A DNA stretch of 64,000 bases from Bacteroidales bacterium UBA5326 (GTDB lineage: Bacteria; Bacteroidota; Bacteroidia; Bacteroidales; UBA932): the NCBI GenBank assembly GCA_002408205.1, contig DHQY01000015.1, positions 49,221-113,220 of the forward strand, written 5' to 3'. A model generated the notes under the pieces. The model was not told where the DNA came from, did not search any database, and was given only the letters and a program-made list of their open reading frames with translations. How positions within the stretch are numbered: the first letter of the stretch is position 1; the number at the start of each line of letters is the position of its first letter. This document shows, one piece after another, positions 18,606 through 27,617 of the stretch. A program made the translations under genes and the position numbers.

Positions 18606-19685
18606 CTATAATAATGCTTTGAATTTATCAAAAACCGTTACCGTGTCCGTAGGACCACTGGCGGCTTCGGGGTGGAACTGAGAAGAAAAGAAAGGTTTTG
18701 TTTTATGACAAACGCCTTCGTTGGTACCATCGTTGAGGTTAGTGTAAAGCGGAGCCCAATCTTTGCCCAATCCTTTGGTGTCGAGTGCATAGCCGTGATT
18801 CTGAGACGTAATATGACATATATTGGTTCCTTCCTCTCTTACCGGCTGGTTGTGGCTCCTGTGTCCGTATTTAAGTTTATATATGGATGCACCGGCAGCA
18901 GCTCCCAATAACTGATTCCCCATGCAGATTCCGCAAATGGGTTTATTGTCATTAAAAGATTCCTTTATATGCGCAATAGTTTCTTTACACATGGCCGGAT
19001 CGCCCGGGCCATTGCTTATGAAAAGACCGTCGTAATCCAACTCTTTGAAATCATAATCCCAGGGTACACGAATCACAGAAATGTTCCTGGACAACAGATT
19101 TCTGATAATATTATGCTTCACCCCGCAATCTATCAGGACTATTTTCTTAGTGTTTGGACCCAGATCGTAACGAATTACCTCTTTACAGGACACCCGGTCC
19201 ACCAGGTTTATCAGATTGGGATTAACAAAATCGACGATACTTTCAGCATCGTCGCCAATAATAATTTTACCTTTCATGGATCCCTTCTCACGCAGTAATT
19301 TGGTAAGCGCCCGGGTATCCACATCGTACACCCCGGGGATTTTCTCCGCGGCAAGCCACGCCGCCAGGCTGCCTTTTGCGTTCCAATGACTGTAATCTTT
19401 ACTGTAATCGAAAACCACAAGGGCTTCCACATGGATCTGTTCACTCTCCATGAACCTGGAAAGTCCGTTGGGAAGAGAAACGCGTTCAGGAACGCCGTAA
19501 TTGCCCACCAGCGGATAGGTCATAACCAAAATCTGTCCGGCATAGGAAGGGTCGGTCAACGATTCGGGATAGCCCATCATGGCCGTATTAAAAACTACCT
19601 CGCCCGCAACAGATTTCTCATACCCAAAGGATTTGCCCTCAAAAACCGTTCCGTCTTCAAGAATAATTCGTGCTTTTATCGTCAT
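18606..19685 (-). CDS. carA: Carbamoyl-phosphate synthase, small (glutaminase) subunit
   Basis: 359 residues. The N-terminal CPSase domain (LEDGTVFEGKSFG) is followed by a class I glutamine amidotransferase with nucleophile Cys in GICMGNQLLG and His-Glu in SSQFHPEAASGP. It releases ammonia from glutamine and channels it to CarB. Family length is normal. A TACTTTTG -7 element (19707-19714) lies 22 bp upstream, so carAB probably has its own start although the GH3 gene lies close upstream on the same strand. Confidence 0.97.
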   Translation of the reverse strand: MTIKARIILEDGTVFEGKSFGYEKSVAGEVVFNTAMMGYPESLTDPSYAGQILVMTYPLVGNYGVPERVSLPNGLSRFMESEQIHVEALVVFDYSKDYSHWNAKGSLAAWLAAEKIPGVYDVDTRALTKLLREKGSMKGKIIIGDDAESIVDFVNPNLINLVDRVSCKEVIRYDLGPNTKKIVLIDCGVKHNIIRNLLSRNISVIRVPWDYDFKELDYDGLFISNGPGDPAMCKETIAHIKESFNDNKPICGICMGNQLLGAAAGASIYKLKYGHRSHNQPVREEGTNICHITSQNHGYALDTKGLGKDWAPLYTNLNDGTNEGVCHKTKPFFSSQFHPEAASGPTDTVTVFDKFKALL

Positions 19686-19706
19686 TTAGTGAAATCTTAA
19701 ATCGGG

Positions 19707-19714
19707 CAAAAGTA
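19707..19714 (-). promoter_or_regulatory. Probable -7 element of carAB
   Basis: TACTTTTG on the minus strand fits TAnnTTTG, at a fitting distance from the carA start. I find no TTG at 19-21 bp upstream of it, so the call rests on the -7 box alone. Confidence 0.45.
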
Positions 19715-19729
19715 CGAAAAAAAAGCATA

Positions 19730-21907
19730 TTACAGGTAAACTGCAACGCTTTTTGAAAGACTCAGATTGTCCGACGAAGATCCTATGCAAAGTTCAATCA
19801 CACCGCTTTCCAGTTTCCACGCATGAGTAGCTTCATTCCAGTATTGTAAAGAAGAAACGGGGACGGTCAGTTTTACCGGTTTCTTTTCTCCCGGATTAAG
19901 AGCCACTCTTTTGAACGCCTTCAATTCTTTAACAGGAAATTCAACGCTGTTTCCGGTACGTTTTATATACAGCTGGACTACCTCTTCTGCTGTTCTGTCT
20001 CCTGTATTTGCCAGAACAAACGAAACATCTATTTTTTCATCCGCACTGTAAGCATCTTTCCCGGTTTTAATACCTGAATATTCAAAACGGGTATAGGAAA
20101 GACCGTGCCCGAACGCATACAGGGGACGTATCTGCTGCCGGTCAAACCAGCGATAACCCACGTAAAACCCTTCTTTATATTCGGCTCTTTCCGAGGCCGG
20201 ATAACACTCAAGTGCATAAGCCGGTGAATCTTCCAGTCTCACCGGGAACGTAAAGGGAAGCCGTCCCGAGGGAGAAACGGAGCCCAGCAGTATATCGGCC
20301 AGGGCATTCCCGCTTTCGGAACCGTTGAACCACGAGACGAGCATGGCGGGCGAGCAAGCTTCCACCGTGGTCAGATCAACCGGTGCACCGGCTACCACAA
20401 TTGTTACAATATTTGGATTGACAGCGGCAACGGCCTTGATCAGTTCATCCTGCATGGAAGGAAGGAAAATATTGGTTCGGTCGGCCCCTTCGGTTTCCAC
20501 CTCACGGTTATTTCCGGCAAAGAAAAGCACCACATCTGCCCACCGGGCTGCTTCAAGGGCCTCGGCTAATAACACAGAATCGAGACCGGCGCCCAGTATG
20601 CCTTCTCCGCCCAGCATTCCGCCCGTCCCGGTAAGAACCACGCCGCCCAAAACACCGCCGCGCTCCCGGTCCTGACGGGTATATCCTTTGTATCCACGGG
20701 CATATACTATCTCGGCTTTGTCTGCGATCCTGTTTTTCAGGCCTTCCAGCGGCGTCACTTCGTACCGGGCTTTAACACCGGCGCCGATTCCTCCCAAAGC
20801 ATTGGCAGATACGGCATTCTCCCCTATTACAGCTATTTTGCCATACTTGACTGGGTCAAGAGGAAGTATTTCTCCTTTATTCTTTAACAGAACAATGGAT
20901 TTTGTAGCAATTTCATATACTGCGGCACTGTTTTCCGGGGTATTCACCGGCGCAATATTCGCCTCTGCTTCGGGTATCGGTTTTACTGCCATCCGTACAC
21001 GCAGAATATTCCTTATTTTTTTGTCTATTACCTCAACGGGGACAACTCCCTGTTGAGCCGAGTCGAGTAACGCTTTACCAAAGAACCATCCCATGGGCAT
21101 TTCCACATCAAGGCCGTTCATGGCAGCGTCAACAGTACTGTGTGTGCCACCCCAGTCCGAAACAATCATCCCCCTGAAGCCCCATTCGTCCCGCAATATT
21201 CTGTTCTGAAGCAAATTGTTTTCCGAGCACCACTGTCCCCCGACTTTATTATAAGCAGCCATCACACCCAGGGCACCGCCCTCCATTACAGCGGCCCTGA
21301 AAGGCTCCAGATAAATTTCGCGCATGGCGCGTTCACTCACAATGACGTCTACAATGCCCCGGCTGTTTTCCTGGTTATTCAGCGCATAATGCTTCACACA
21401 GGCTGCAGCCCCGTTTTCCTGTACGCCCCTGACATATCCGACCGCCAGCCTGGCGCTCAGGAAAGGATCTTCGCTCAGGTATTCGTAAGTACGACCGCCT
21501 GTGGGTATTCGCTGGATATTGATGGCCGGTCCCAATATCATGTCTTTACCCCGGGTACGGGCTTCTGCGGCAAGGGTTTTACCATATTTGTACGCCATGT
21601 CCTCACTCCAGGTGGCAGCCAGTGCAGATCCTGTCGGGAAGAACGTAGCCGAATCAGTTGTCCAGCCGATTGGAGCCCAGGAATGAGGTTCCAGCTCCTC
21701 TCTTACGCCAAACGGGCCGTCTGCATATTTCATGGGAGCAATACCAAGCCTTTCAACGCCACCCGAACTGAACATGGTTTGTCCGTGAAGCATGCTTACT
21801 TTTTCTTCCAGGGTCATCTGTGAAATAAGATCGTTTATTTGATCTTCAGTATTGACGGTACATGCTCCCAGCATATACACACTCAGTAATACCAGCGCTT
21901 TTTTCAT
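19730..21907 (-). CDS. Glycoside hydrolase family 3 (beta-glucosidase-like) lipoprotein
   Basis: 725 residues from the ATG at 21907, which opens a signal peptide with lipobox LGAC (Cys16); an in-frame ATG further upstream would add a hydrophobic but unlikely leader. The catalytic nucleophile is Asp251 in GMIVSDWGG. A GH3 C-terminal domain and a fibronectin III-like domain (about residues 620-715) follow, the architecture of BglX-type enzymes. It cleaves terminal beta-linked glucose or xylose from oligosaccharides, here anchored in the envelope. It stands alone between carA and a divergent gene, outside any visible sus cluster. Confidence 0.92.
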   Translation of the reverse strand: MKKALVLLSVYMLGACTVNTEDQINDLISQMTLEEKVSMLHGQTMFSSGGVERLGIAPMKYADGPFGVREELEPHSWAPIGWTTDSATFFPTGSALAATWSEDMAYKYGKTLAAEARTRGKDMILGPAINIQRIPTGGRTYEYLSEDPFLSARLAVGYVRGVQENGAAACVKHYALNNQENSRGIVDVIVSERAMREIYLEPFRAAVMEGGALGVMAAYNKVGGQWCSENNLLQNRILRDEWGFRGMIVSDWGGTHSTVDAAMNGLDVEMPMGWFFGKALLDSAQQGVVPVEVIDKKIRNILRVRMAVKPIPEAEANIAPVNTPENSAAVYEIATKSIVLLKNKGEILPLDPVKYGKIAVIGENAVSANALGGIGAGVKARYEVTPLEGLKNRIADKAEIVYARGYKGYTRQDRERGGVLGGVVLTGTGGMLGGEGILGAGLDSVLLAEALEAARWADVVLFFAGNNREVETEGADRTNIFLPSMQDELIKAVAAVNPNIVTIVVAGAPVDLTTVEACSPAMLVSWFNGSESGNALADILLGSVSPSGRLPFTFPVRLEDSPAYALECYPASERAEYKEGFYVGYRWFDRQQIRPLYAFGHGLSYTRFEYSGIKTGKDAYSADEKIDVSFVLANTGDRTAEEVVQLYIKRTGNSVEFPVKELKAFKRVALNPGEKKPVKLTVPVSSLQYWNEATHAWKLESGVIELCIGSSSDNLSLSKSVAVYL

Positions 21908-21940
21908 TTTGCGAAGATAAAAAAACAAAAAAGAAATACC

Positions 21941-21948
21941 TATATTTG
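21941..21948 (+). promoter_or_regulatory. Probable -7 element for the 21978 operon
   Basis: TATATTTG matches the Bacteroidota -7 consensus exactly and lies 30 bp before the start codon. No good -33 element is seen at 19-21 bp. The GH3 gene starts divergently at 21907, so both promoters share this 70-bp gap. Confidence 0.5.
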
Positions 21949-21977
21949 TCATCATCTGAAACTTTTAAATCAATTAC

Positions 21978-22616
21978 ATGAAACGTTTTCTGCTTCTGCT
22001 TGGCCTTAGCGCTTTTTTCACTGCCTCCTGGGCACAGCGGCCCTATTTCTGTATTACGGAAGGGACCGTACTGGAATACGAAAATTACGGCCTGACCGGA
22101 AATGTAGACGGATACGTCCGTATGCATATCCAAAACGTGCAGGGCGCCGATGGCAATTATTCTGTCAGCTACGTTATTACACCTTATAGCCCGGACCGCA
22201 CTCCTTCGTTCGATCCCATGGAAATGAAAGTCGCCATTGCAAACGGGAATATATCTGCCACCTTCGGTTCAATTGCCCTCATGGAAGTCAGCGGGGATGT
22301 CCCCTTTATTCCATCACGTCTGGCAGTAGGACTGGACCTGGGCGGCGGGCTTATGAAGATCTCTGCGCTGGGCTTGAACTTTAACTCAGAGGTCCTGTCA
22401 CACAAAGTCGTAGGGAGAGAAGAGCTCTCCACTCCGGCAGGAACATTCAAATGTTACATTGTGGAAATGACATCCGAAACCCGGGTTCTTATGCAAAAAT
22501 CCGTAACCACTACAAGAAACTGGTATGCCAGAGGGGTTGGCGTAGTCAAATCCGAAACCATGGACAATAAGGGAGATATTACAAATTCACAATTGCTTAT
22601 TAAACTGGAGGACTGA
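21978..22616 (+). CDS. Exported protein of unknown function, similar in style to TapB/DUF3108 proteins
   Basis: 212 residues with a clear signal peptide (cleavage probably after SWA, residue 18-19) and no lipobox. The body is beta-rich, with a basic C-terminal half containing GTFKCYIVEM and NWYARGVGVVKSE, a pattern I associate with TapB-like or DUF3108-like periplasmic proteins; I am not sure of the family. Its stop lies two bases before the OmpA-family gene, so they form a two-gene operon, which hints at a shared role in the periplasm or outer membrane. Confidence 0.75.
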   Translation: MKRFLLLLGLSAFFTASWAQRPYFCITEGTVLEYENYGLTGNVDGYVRMHIQNVQGADGNYSVSYVITPYSPDRTPSFDPMEMKVAIANGNISATFGSIALMEVSGDVPFIPSRLAVGLDLGGGLMKISALGLNFNSEVLSHKVVGREELSTPAGTFKCYIVEMTSETRVLMQKSVTTTRNWYARGVGVVKSETMDNKGDITNSQLLIKLED

Positions 22617-22618
22617 TC

Positions 22619-24034
22619 ATGAAATCGTTATTCCTTACCATTGCGCTGCTAATCATAGCTGCTATTCCTGTGGAGGCACAATCTATTCTTCACCGCATTG
22701 GAAAAACAGCTAAAGAAGCTGCCGAGCGCACCATTGAAAGAAAAACAGAAGAAAAAGTGGAAGAGGCCGTTTCAAAAGCCGTAGATGACGCCTTAACAAA
22801 ATCCGAAGAAGAGGAAAAAGAAGCATCTGAAACTAAAACTAAACCTGTTAAGGCAACAAAGACCAGGCAGGTATCTTCCAATCAGGAAGTTGATTACGAC
22901 GATTGGGATATGGATGAGGAAGACAAGGTCATGATGAAACGGACGGGACAGTCCGGTTCATCTTACAGCCGTTCTTCCGGCAACAACACCGCCGGGCAAT
23001 CTGCAGGTTCTTCCGAACAAGCCCCTCAAACCCGGAGAGCCGAGATGGCCTGGGCCAAATCTGACTTTGTAGCCGGGGACGAAATCTTTTTTGAGGACAA
23101 TCTGTCGGGCGAAAAATTGGGAGAGTTTCCCTCTCAATGGGATATTCTTCAGGGCAATGCAGAAGTGGCACAAATTAACGGTTCCAACGCCATTCTGCTG
23201 GCGGACGATGCCGAGTTGACGCCTTTGATGGAGCATTCGACGGCTTTTCTGCCGGACATTTTTACTTTGGAGTTCGATTTCTTCCTCAATGAAATGACCG
23301 AAGAAAATTCAGACTCGGGGTTCAGCAGATACCGTGTGTTGTTTTTTGACAACAAGGCCGGTGAATATGACAATACCGATAACACCATATTAGATCTGGA
23401 CTGGTTTTCGCCCTACGGAGAAATTGACTGCCATTACAGCACTGCGTCTTATGAAAACAGAAGTGCTACGGCCAATCTCGAATTTGATTTCGGGGGATGG
23501 AACCATTTTGCCCTTTCATTCAATAAAAGAGCACTCAAGGTATACATCAACGGAACACGTATTATTAATGTCCCTAATGTTGCCGCTCCACAGCGTGTTA
23601 CTATCGGACAGGGCTGGGCCCGGCCAAATACTGCGTTTATCCGCAATGTGCGTCTGGCCAAAGGGGCCGTACCCCTGTACGACCGGATGATGCAGGACGG
23701 CAAGTTCATCAGCTACGGGATTACTTTTGATGTGGGCAAGAGCCTTATTAAACCCGAATCGGCCGGCGAACTGAACCGGATTGTACAACTGTTGAAGGAA
23801 AACCCGTCCCTTCGCTTCAGTGTGGAAGGTCACACCGATGCCACGGGATCTGCTCCTGCAAATCAGACACTTTCCGAGGCCCGGGCCGGAGCGGTGGTTG
23901 ACCGTCTGGTGGAAATGGGCATTGACCGCAGCCGCCTTACCGCAAAAGGCCTCGGCCAAAACAGCCCAATTGCCGACAACTCCTCAGATGAAGGCCGGGC
24001 AAAGAACCGCCGGGTGGAATTTGTAAAGCAGTAG
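22619..24034 (+). CDS. OmpA-family protein with coiled coil and LamG-like domain
   Basis: 471 residues. A signal peptide (to about residue 20) is followed by a Lys/Glu/Ala-rich helical stretch (25-70) that should form a coiled coil, a low-complexity Ser/Gly linker, a concanavalin-like beta domain (about 150-355) and a C-terminal OmpA domain (about 365-470) with VEGHTDATGS and NRRVEFVK, the peptidoglycan-binding signature. It probably links the outer membrane or periplasm to the cell wall. It is two bases behind the small exported protein and ends 16 bp before a convergent gene. Confidence 0.88.
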   Translation: MKSLFLTIALLIIAAIPVEAQSILHRIGKTAKEAAERTIERKTEEKVEEAVSKAVDDALTKSEEEEKEASETKTKPVKATKTRQVSSNQEVDYDDWDMDEEDKVMMKRTGQSGSSYSRSSGNNTAGQSAGSSEQAPQTRRAEMAWAKSDFVAGDEIFFEDNLSGEKLGEFPSQWDILQGNAEVAQINGSNAILLADDAELTPLMEHSTAFLPDIFTLEFDFFLNEMTEENSDSGFSRYRVLFFDNKAGEYDNTDNTILDLDWFSPYGEIDCHYSTASYENRSATANLEFDFGGWNHFALSFNKRALKVYINGTRIINVPNVAAPQRVTIGQGWARPNTAFIRNVRLAKGAVPLYDRMMQDGKFISYGITFDVGKSLIKPESAGELNRIVQLLKENPSLRFSVEGHTDATGSAPANQTLSEARAGAVVDRLVEMGIDRSRLTAKGLGQNSPIADNSSDEGRAKNRRVEFVKQ

Positions 24035-24050
24035 CAAAGCCTTCTGCCGA

Positions 24051-26927
24051 TTATTGGGAAGTCAGTGCCAGTCCCGGGTCAATGCCTTTGAGCGTTGCCG
24101 GTACGCCGGTCTTCATCCAGACGGGCATGGGAGCGCCTTTCAGGAAGTGGTTGAAGAACTGTTCCAGGCGTATGCTCAGGTCTTTTGCATTCACACGTTC
24201 ACTAAGGTTATGGGACTCATTGTTGTACTGGAGCATCCATACAGGTTTGCCCAGCCTGCGCAGGGCAGTGAACAATTCTATGCCCTGATACCAGGGGACG
24301 GCCTCGTCTTTGTCGTTATGCGTGATAAGTAAGGGAGTTTCCACATTTTCTGCAAAGAACAGGGGTGAATTTTCTATATAAAGATCAAATCCGTCCCACA
24401 GATTTTTCCCTATGCGACTCTGAGTGTGTTCATACTGGAATTGGCGGACCATGCCCGATCCCCAACGGATCCCGCCGTAAGCGCTGGTCATGTTGGATAC
24501 TGGAGCACCCGCACCGGCTGCTTTCCATTTGAAGACCTGAGGCTGTGTAACCATGTAAGCCACCTGGTAGCCTCCCCAGCTTTGTCCCTGAATGGCAATG
24601 TTGTCTGCATCAATCCAGCTGTTCTCTGCAATGAGTTTCTTTACGCCCGGAACAATGCAGTCCAGTGCGCTTTTGCCCGGATGTCCCGTCTGGTAAGTAA
24701 TGTCGGGTACAAATACTATGTATTCATTGCTTACAAAGAAAGGAATGTTTATGGTAGAACGGCTGGGGGCAGGAGCCCTGTACGTATGCAGCGTCTGAGA
24801 TGTCCTTTCATAAAAATATACAATCATGGGGTATTTTTTTGCAGGATCAAAGTTTTCCGGTTTGTAAAGGATGCCATCCAATTCCACGCCTGTCGCAGAT
24901 TTCCAGTGGACCAGCGTGGCGACACCCCAGTTATATACCTTTTGCTGCGGGTTGATGTCTGTGATCTTTACCTGGGTTTTGAAATTGTCTTTGGTAAACC
25001 ACACATCGGGGGAATGTTCAAAGTTGTGTTTGCTGTATATTATCATTTTTCCGTCTTTTGACCGGGTCAGGTAGACAAAGGTCATGGGTTCTTTAATCCA
25101 GGAGGTCATTGCCGGACGTCTTTTGCCCATCTGCTTGTAATAATATCCGTTTTCCTTTGTGGTGTTGTCAAAGACCGAAAAATAAACGGTTTCATGGGGC
25201 TTGACAGGATCTTTTTTCACCCCCGGAGTCCCTGCCGGCAACAACATCTTATCAAGCCTTACTATACGGAACGTGAGGTTTTCCCTTCGACCCAGCCCGT
25301 CTGTAAGGTTTACCGGAGGCGTCTTTCCCGACGGATCTATATGCCAGATGTCGTAGCGGTCGTTAATGAAAATTGCCTGGTCTCCTTCCATCCAGCCTTC
25401 GTTTCCATAGGAAGAGGCCATTTCCGGAGTATCGTGCAGTTCATTGGCAAAAGAGACCTCCATACCAAGAGTCATACAAACGATCTGCCTGCTTCGTACA
25501 TCATAAGAATACCAGTTCTGGTCCCGGTTGTTGAACCATATCAGGTATTTACCTTCTGATGAGGCACTTACACCAGAAATGTATTGGTCTTCGAGCAGGA
25601 CCGAGGCCGAACCGTCCTCAATGTTGATCAGGTACAGGTCGGAGCGGGGATTGGAACTCCAGGAGGACTCAAGCCGGTAACGGTAATCGCTCACTGAATA
25701 GCCCCAGTTTGCATCGTATTCCTGCGGAACCTGCACAATGTGGTACTCATCTTTGGAAAGCTGCCGCCATGATGTGGCCTGATCGGATGCAGGGTTCTGC
25801 TGGTCTGCAAGATCCATTACGCACATGTAGGATTTTTTCAGTTCCCGGTTCAGATTCAGTAACTGCTGCGGCTGGATGTAATCGTCCTTGTAATGCCAGA
25901 TATCCAGTTGCGCTACTTCTGACGGGATAATGGTTGTGTCTTTTTCGGGCAGAACAGGAGCAATGCCAAAGAACAGCCTCTTCCCCGACTTACTAATAAT
26001 AAGGGCCCGGTTCTCGCTAATCTTCCAGTCTTGCGCCAGGCCTTTCAGATTGTTGTCTATCAGTACCCTTGCCTTATCCAGATCTTGTTTGTAATACAGG
26101 ATGCTGACATTATCTTTTCCCTGTTGGGTTGTATCCAGATTAGCATAGAAAACCAGGTTGCGGTTGTCTTCGCTTACAACGGGAAGTTTCACTTTCTGTT
26201 TCAGATCAAACGGAAAAATACAGCGCAGGAGCTTGTCTTTCGTGGTATACATAAACAATCCTGCTTCAAGCAGGCTGTCTTTGGAGTGGGGCCTTCTGAC
26301 AAAAAAGAGGGTATCGCCGCCTGTACTGAAATCGTAATCTGAAACCGCCGGCAGCGTATCTGTCGATCCTGTGGCCAGGTGGTACACCATCAGGTTTTCT
26401 CCCTGATCCTTTTCTTTTTTATCAGCTTTTTTCCCACCGGTAGTGTCTGCAGGCATGTTGCACTGGAAAGCAATATGGGTTTTTCCCGATTTGGCAATTT
26501 TCACCGACTTCAGGAACGGTATCTTTTTCAGCTCTCCGGTAATGCAGTTATATATACCGAGTGTATCTTTTGGCATTTGGTCCGGTTTAACCTTCCTGAG
26601 TTTTGCTTCTTTTGTTTCCTTGAAAAACGGATTGATGGACGCAATCAGGAAACGGCCGTCCGGAGTCAGCTTCGGTTGACTGGCCCTTTCAATATGATGC
26701 TTTTGCAGTGTCACCAGGTTGAGCACTTCTGTATACTTGTCGCCTTCTTGTTCCTGTACAAGGTACGAAGCATATTTCCCGTCTTCGCTCATTGATAAGG
26801 CCCCGACATTTTTCCAGGCATCGTAAACACTATGGTCCAGCGGTTTTTTATGTTCCTGTACAGGTTGTTGTGCCCGGGCAGAAGTAACAAAAAAAAGAAT
26901 TGTCAATAATAGAATGGGTTTTTTCAT
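24051..26927 (-). CDS. Secreted S9 family peptidase (prolyl oligopeptidase type)
   Basis: 958 residues with signal peptide (MKKPILLLTILFFVTSARA). A beta-propeller-like N-terminal two-thirds is followed by an alpha/beta hydrolase domain with nucleophile Ser in GQSWGGYQ (about 170 residues from the end), Asp in THNDKDEAVPW and His in NNESHNLSER, a complete triad. Such enzymes trim peptides, often dipeptides, in the periplasm. It is larger than DPP4-type enzymes (about 730 residues). It stands alone; a TATCTTTG -7 element lies at 26953-26960. Confidence 0.9.
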   Translation of the reverse strand: MKKPILLLTILFFVTSARAQQPVQEHKKPLDHSVYDAWKNVGALSMSEDGKYASYLVQEQEGDKYTEVLNLVTLQKHHIERASQPKLTPDGRFLIASINPFFKETKEAKLRKVKPDQMPKDTLGIYNCITGELKKIPFLKSVKIAKSGKTHIAFQCNMPADTTGGKKADKKEKDQGENLMVYHLATGSTDTLPAVSDYDFSTGGDTLFFVRRPHSKDSLLEAGLFMYTTKDKLLRCIFPFDLKQKVKLPVVSEDNRNLVFYANLDTTQQGKDNVSILYYKQDLDKARVLIDNNLKGLAQDWKISENRALIISKSGKRLFFGIAPVLPEKDTTIIPSEVAQLDIWHYKDDYIQPQQLLNLNRELKKSYMCVMDLADQQNPASDQATSWRQLSKDEYHIVQVPQEYDANWGYSVSDYRYRLESSWSSNPRSDLYLINIEDGSASVLLEDQYISGVSASSEGKYLIWFNNRDQNWYSYDVRSRQIVCMTLGMEVSFANELHDTPEMASSYGNEGWMEGDQAIFINDRYDIWHIDPSGKTPPVNLTDGLGRRENLTFRIVRLDKMLLPAGTPGVKKDPVKPHETVYFSVFDNTTKENGYYYKQMGKRRPAMTSWIKEPMTFVYLTRSKDGKMIIYSKHNFEHSPDVWFTKDNFKTQVKITDINPQQKVYNWGVATLVHWKSATGVELDGILYKPENFDPAKKYPMIVYFYERTSQTLHTYRAPAPSRSTINIPFFVSNEYIVFVPDITYQTGHPGKSALDCIVPGVKKLIAENSWIDADNIAIQGQSWGGYQVAYMVTQPQVFKWKAAGAGAPVSNMTSAYGGIRWGSGMVRQFQYEHTQSRIGKNLWDGFDLYIENSPLFFAENVETPLLITHNDKDEAVPWYQGIELFTALRRLGKPVWMLQYNNESHNLSERVNAKDLSIRLEQFFNHFLKGAPMPVWMKTGVPATLKGIDPGLALTSQ

Positions 26928-26952
26928 TGGAATTATTTATGGATGCGAGGTC

Positions 26953-26960
26953 CAAAGATA
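26953..26960 (-). promoter_or_regulatory. Probable -7 element of the S9 peptidase gene
   Basis: TATCTTTG on the minus strand, 25 bp before the start codon. No convincing -33 element is seen. The rest of the 172-bp gap (26928-27099) shows nothing else. Confidence 0.45.
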
Positions 26961-27099
26961 CATTTTTTTGCGTGCCATTGGGAAGGTGGCAAGTTGTGGC
27001 CCTGATGCAAATTGATGTATACATCTGGACAGATAGCGCGGTGCCTGGGGAAATAACTGAAGTAATGTGACGAATTTTTTCTATGCAGCTGCCGTGCTG

Positions 27100-27609
27100 T
27101 CAGAATTTAACGATTCGCGGCGAGGCGGAAAAACTATTAAAGGTGGCTGTCACGTCCTTTAGATAAAGGACAAGCGTGTTGTCATCGTTAGCCTGGTACA
27201 TGCCTTTCAACTGCGGATATTGATCCAGAACGTATTGTTTTGCCTCTATCCTTTCATCGGCGACAACTTTGGCCTCAATACGCAGCCACTGTCCTTTGCC
27301 GGAATCATATGCACAGATCTCCACTTTAGGATTGGCCATCATCTGCCGGGCCACATTCTTTTTCTTACCCGTCTGTATATAAAGTTTCTGCTCAAAAATA
27401 ACGACGGTTCCAAAAGGACGTACCCTGGGCTGGTCATTTTCAACGGTGGCAAGATAATAGACACCGCAGGTTCTTAAAAAATCATACACTTCTTTCATAG
27501 ATTGTTCTTTTTGAAGATTCTGTTCTGTTTGTTGCGCATTCCTGCCGGAAGCAAAACACATTACTGTGAGCAGGGAAAAAAGAAGGAAAAGGGTTGTTCT
27601 TGTTTTCAT
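27100..27609 (-). CDS. Pyridoxamine 5'-phosphate oxidase-like flavoprotein with a signal peptide
   Basis: 169 residues. The part from residue 38 (MKEVYDFLRTCG) to the end is a split-barrel FMN-binding domain of the PNPOx-like family: YYLATVENDQPRVRPFG and the GKKKNVARQMMANPKVEICAYD segment are typical. The first 37 residues look like a Sec signal peptide (MKTRTTLFLLFSLLTVMCFASG) followed by a Gln-rich linker. Most members are cytosolic and begin at the equivalent of residue 38, so either this copy is exported or two starts are used. Its start is eight bases behind the P1 peptidase, so the two share a message. Confidence 0.82.
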   Translation of the reverse strand: MKTRTTLFLLFSLLTVMCFASGRNAQQTEQNLQKEQSMKEVYDFLRTCGVYYLATVENDQPRVRPFGTVVIFEQKLYIQTGKKKNVARQMMANPKVEICAYDSGKGQWLRIEAKVVADERIEAKQYVLDQYPQLKGMYQANDDNTLVLYLKDVTATFNSFSASPRIVKF

Positions 27610-27617
27610 GATATTTA

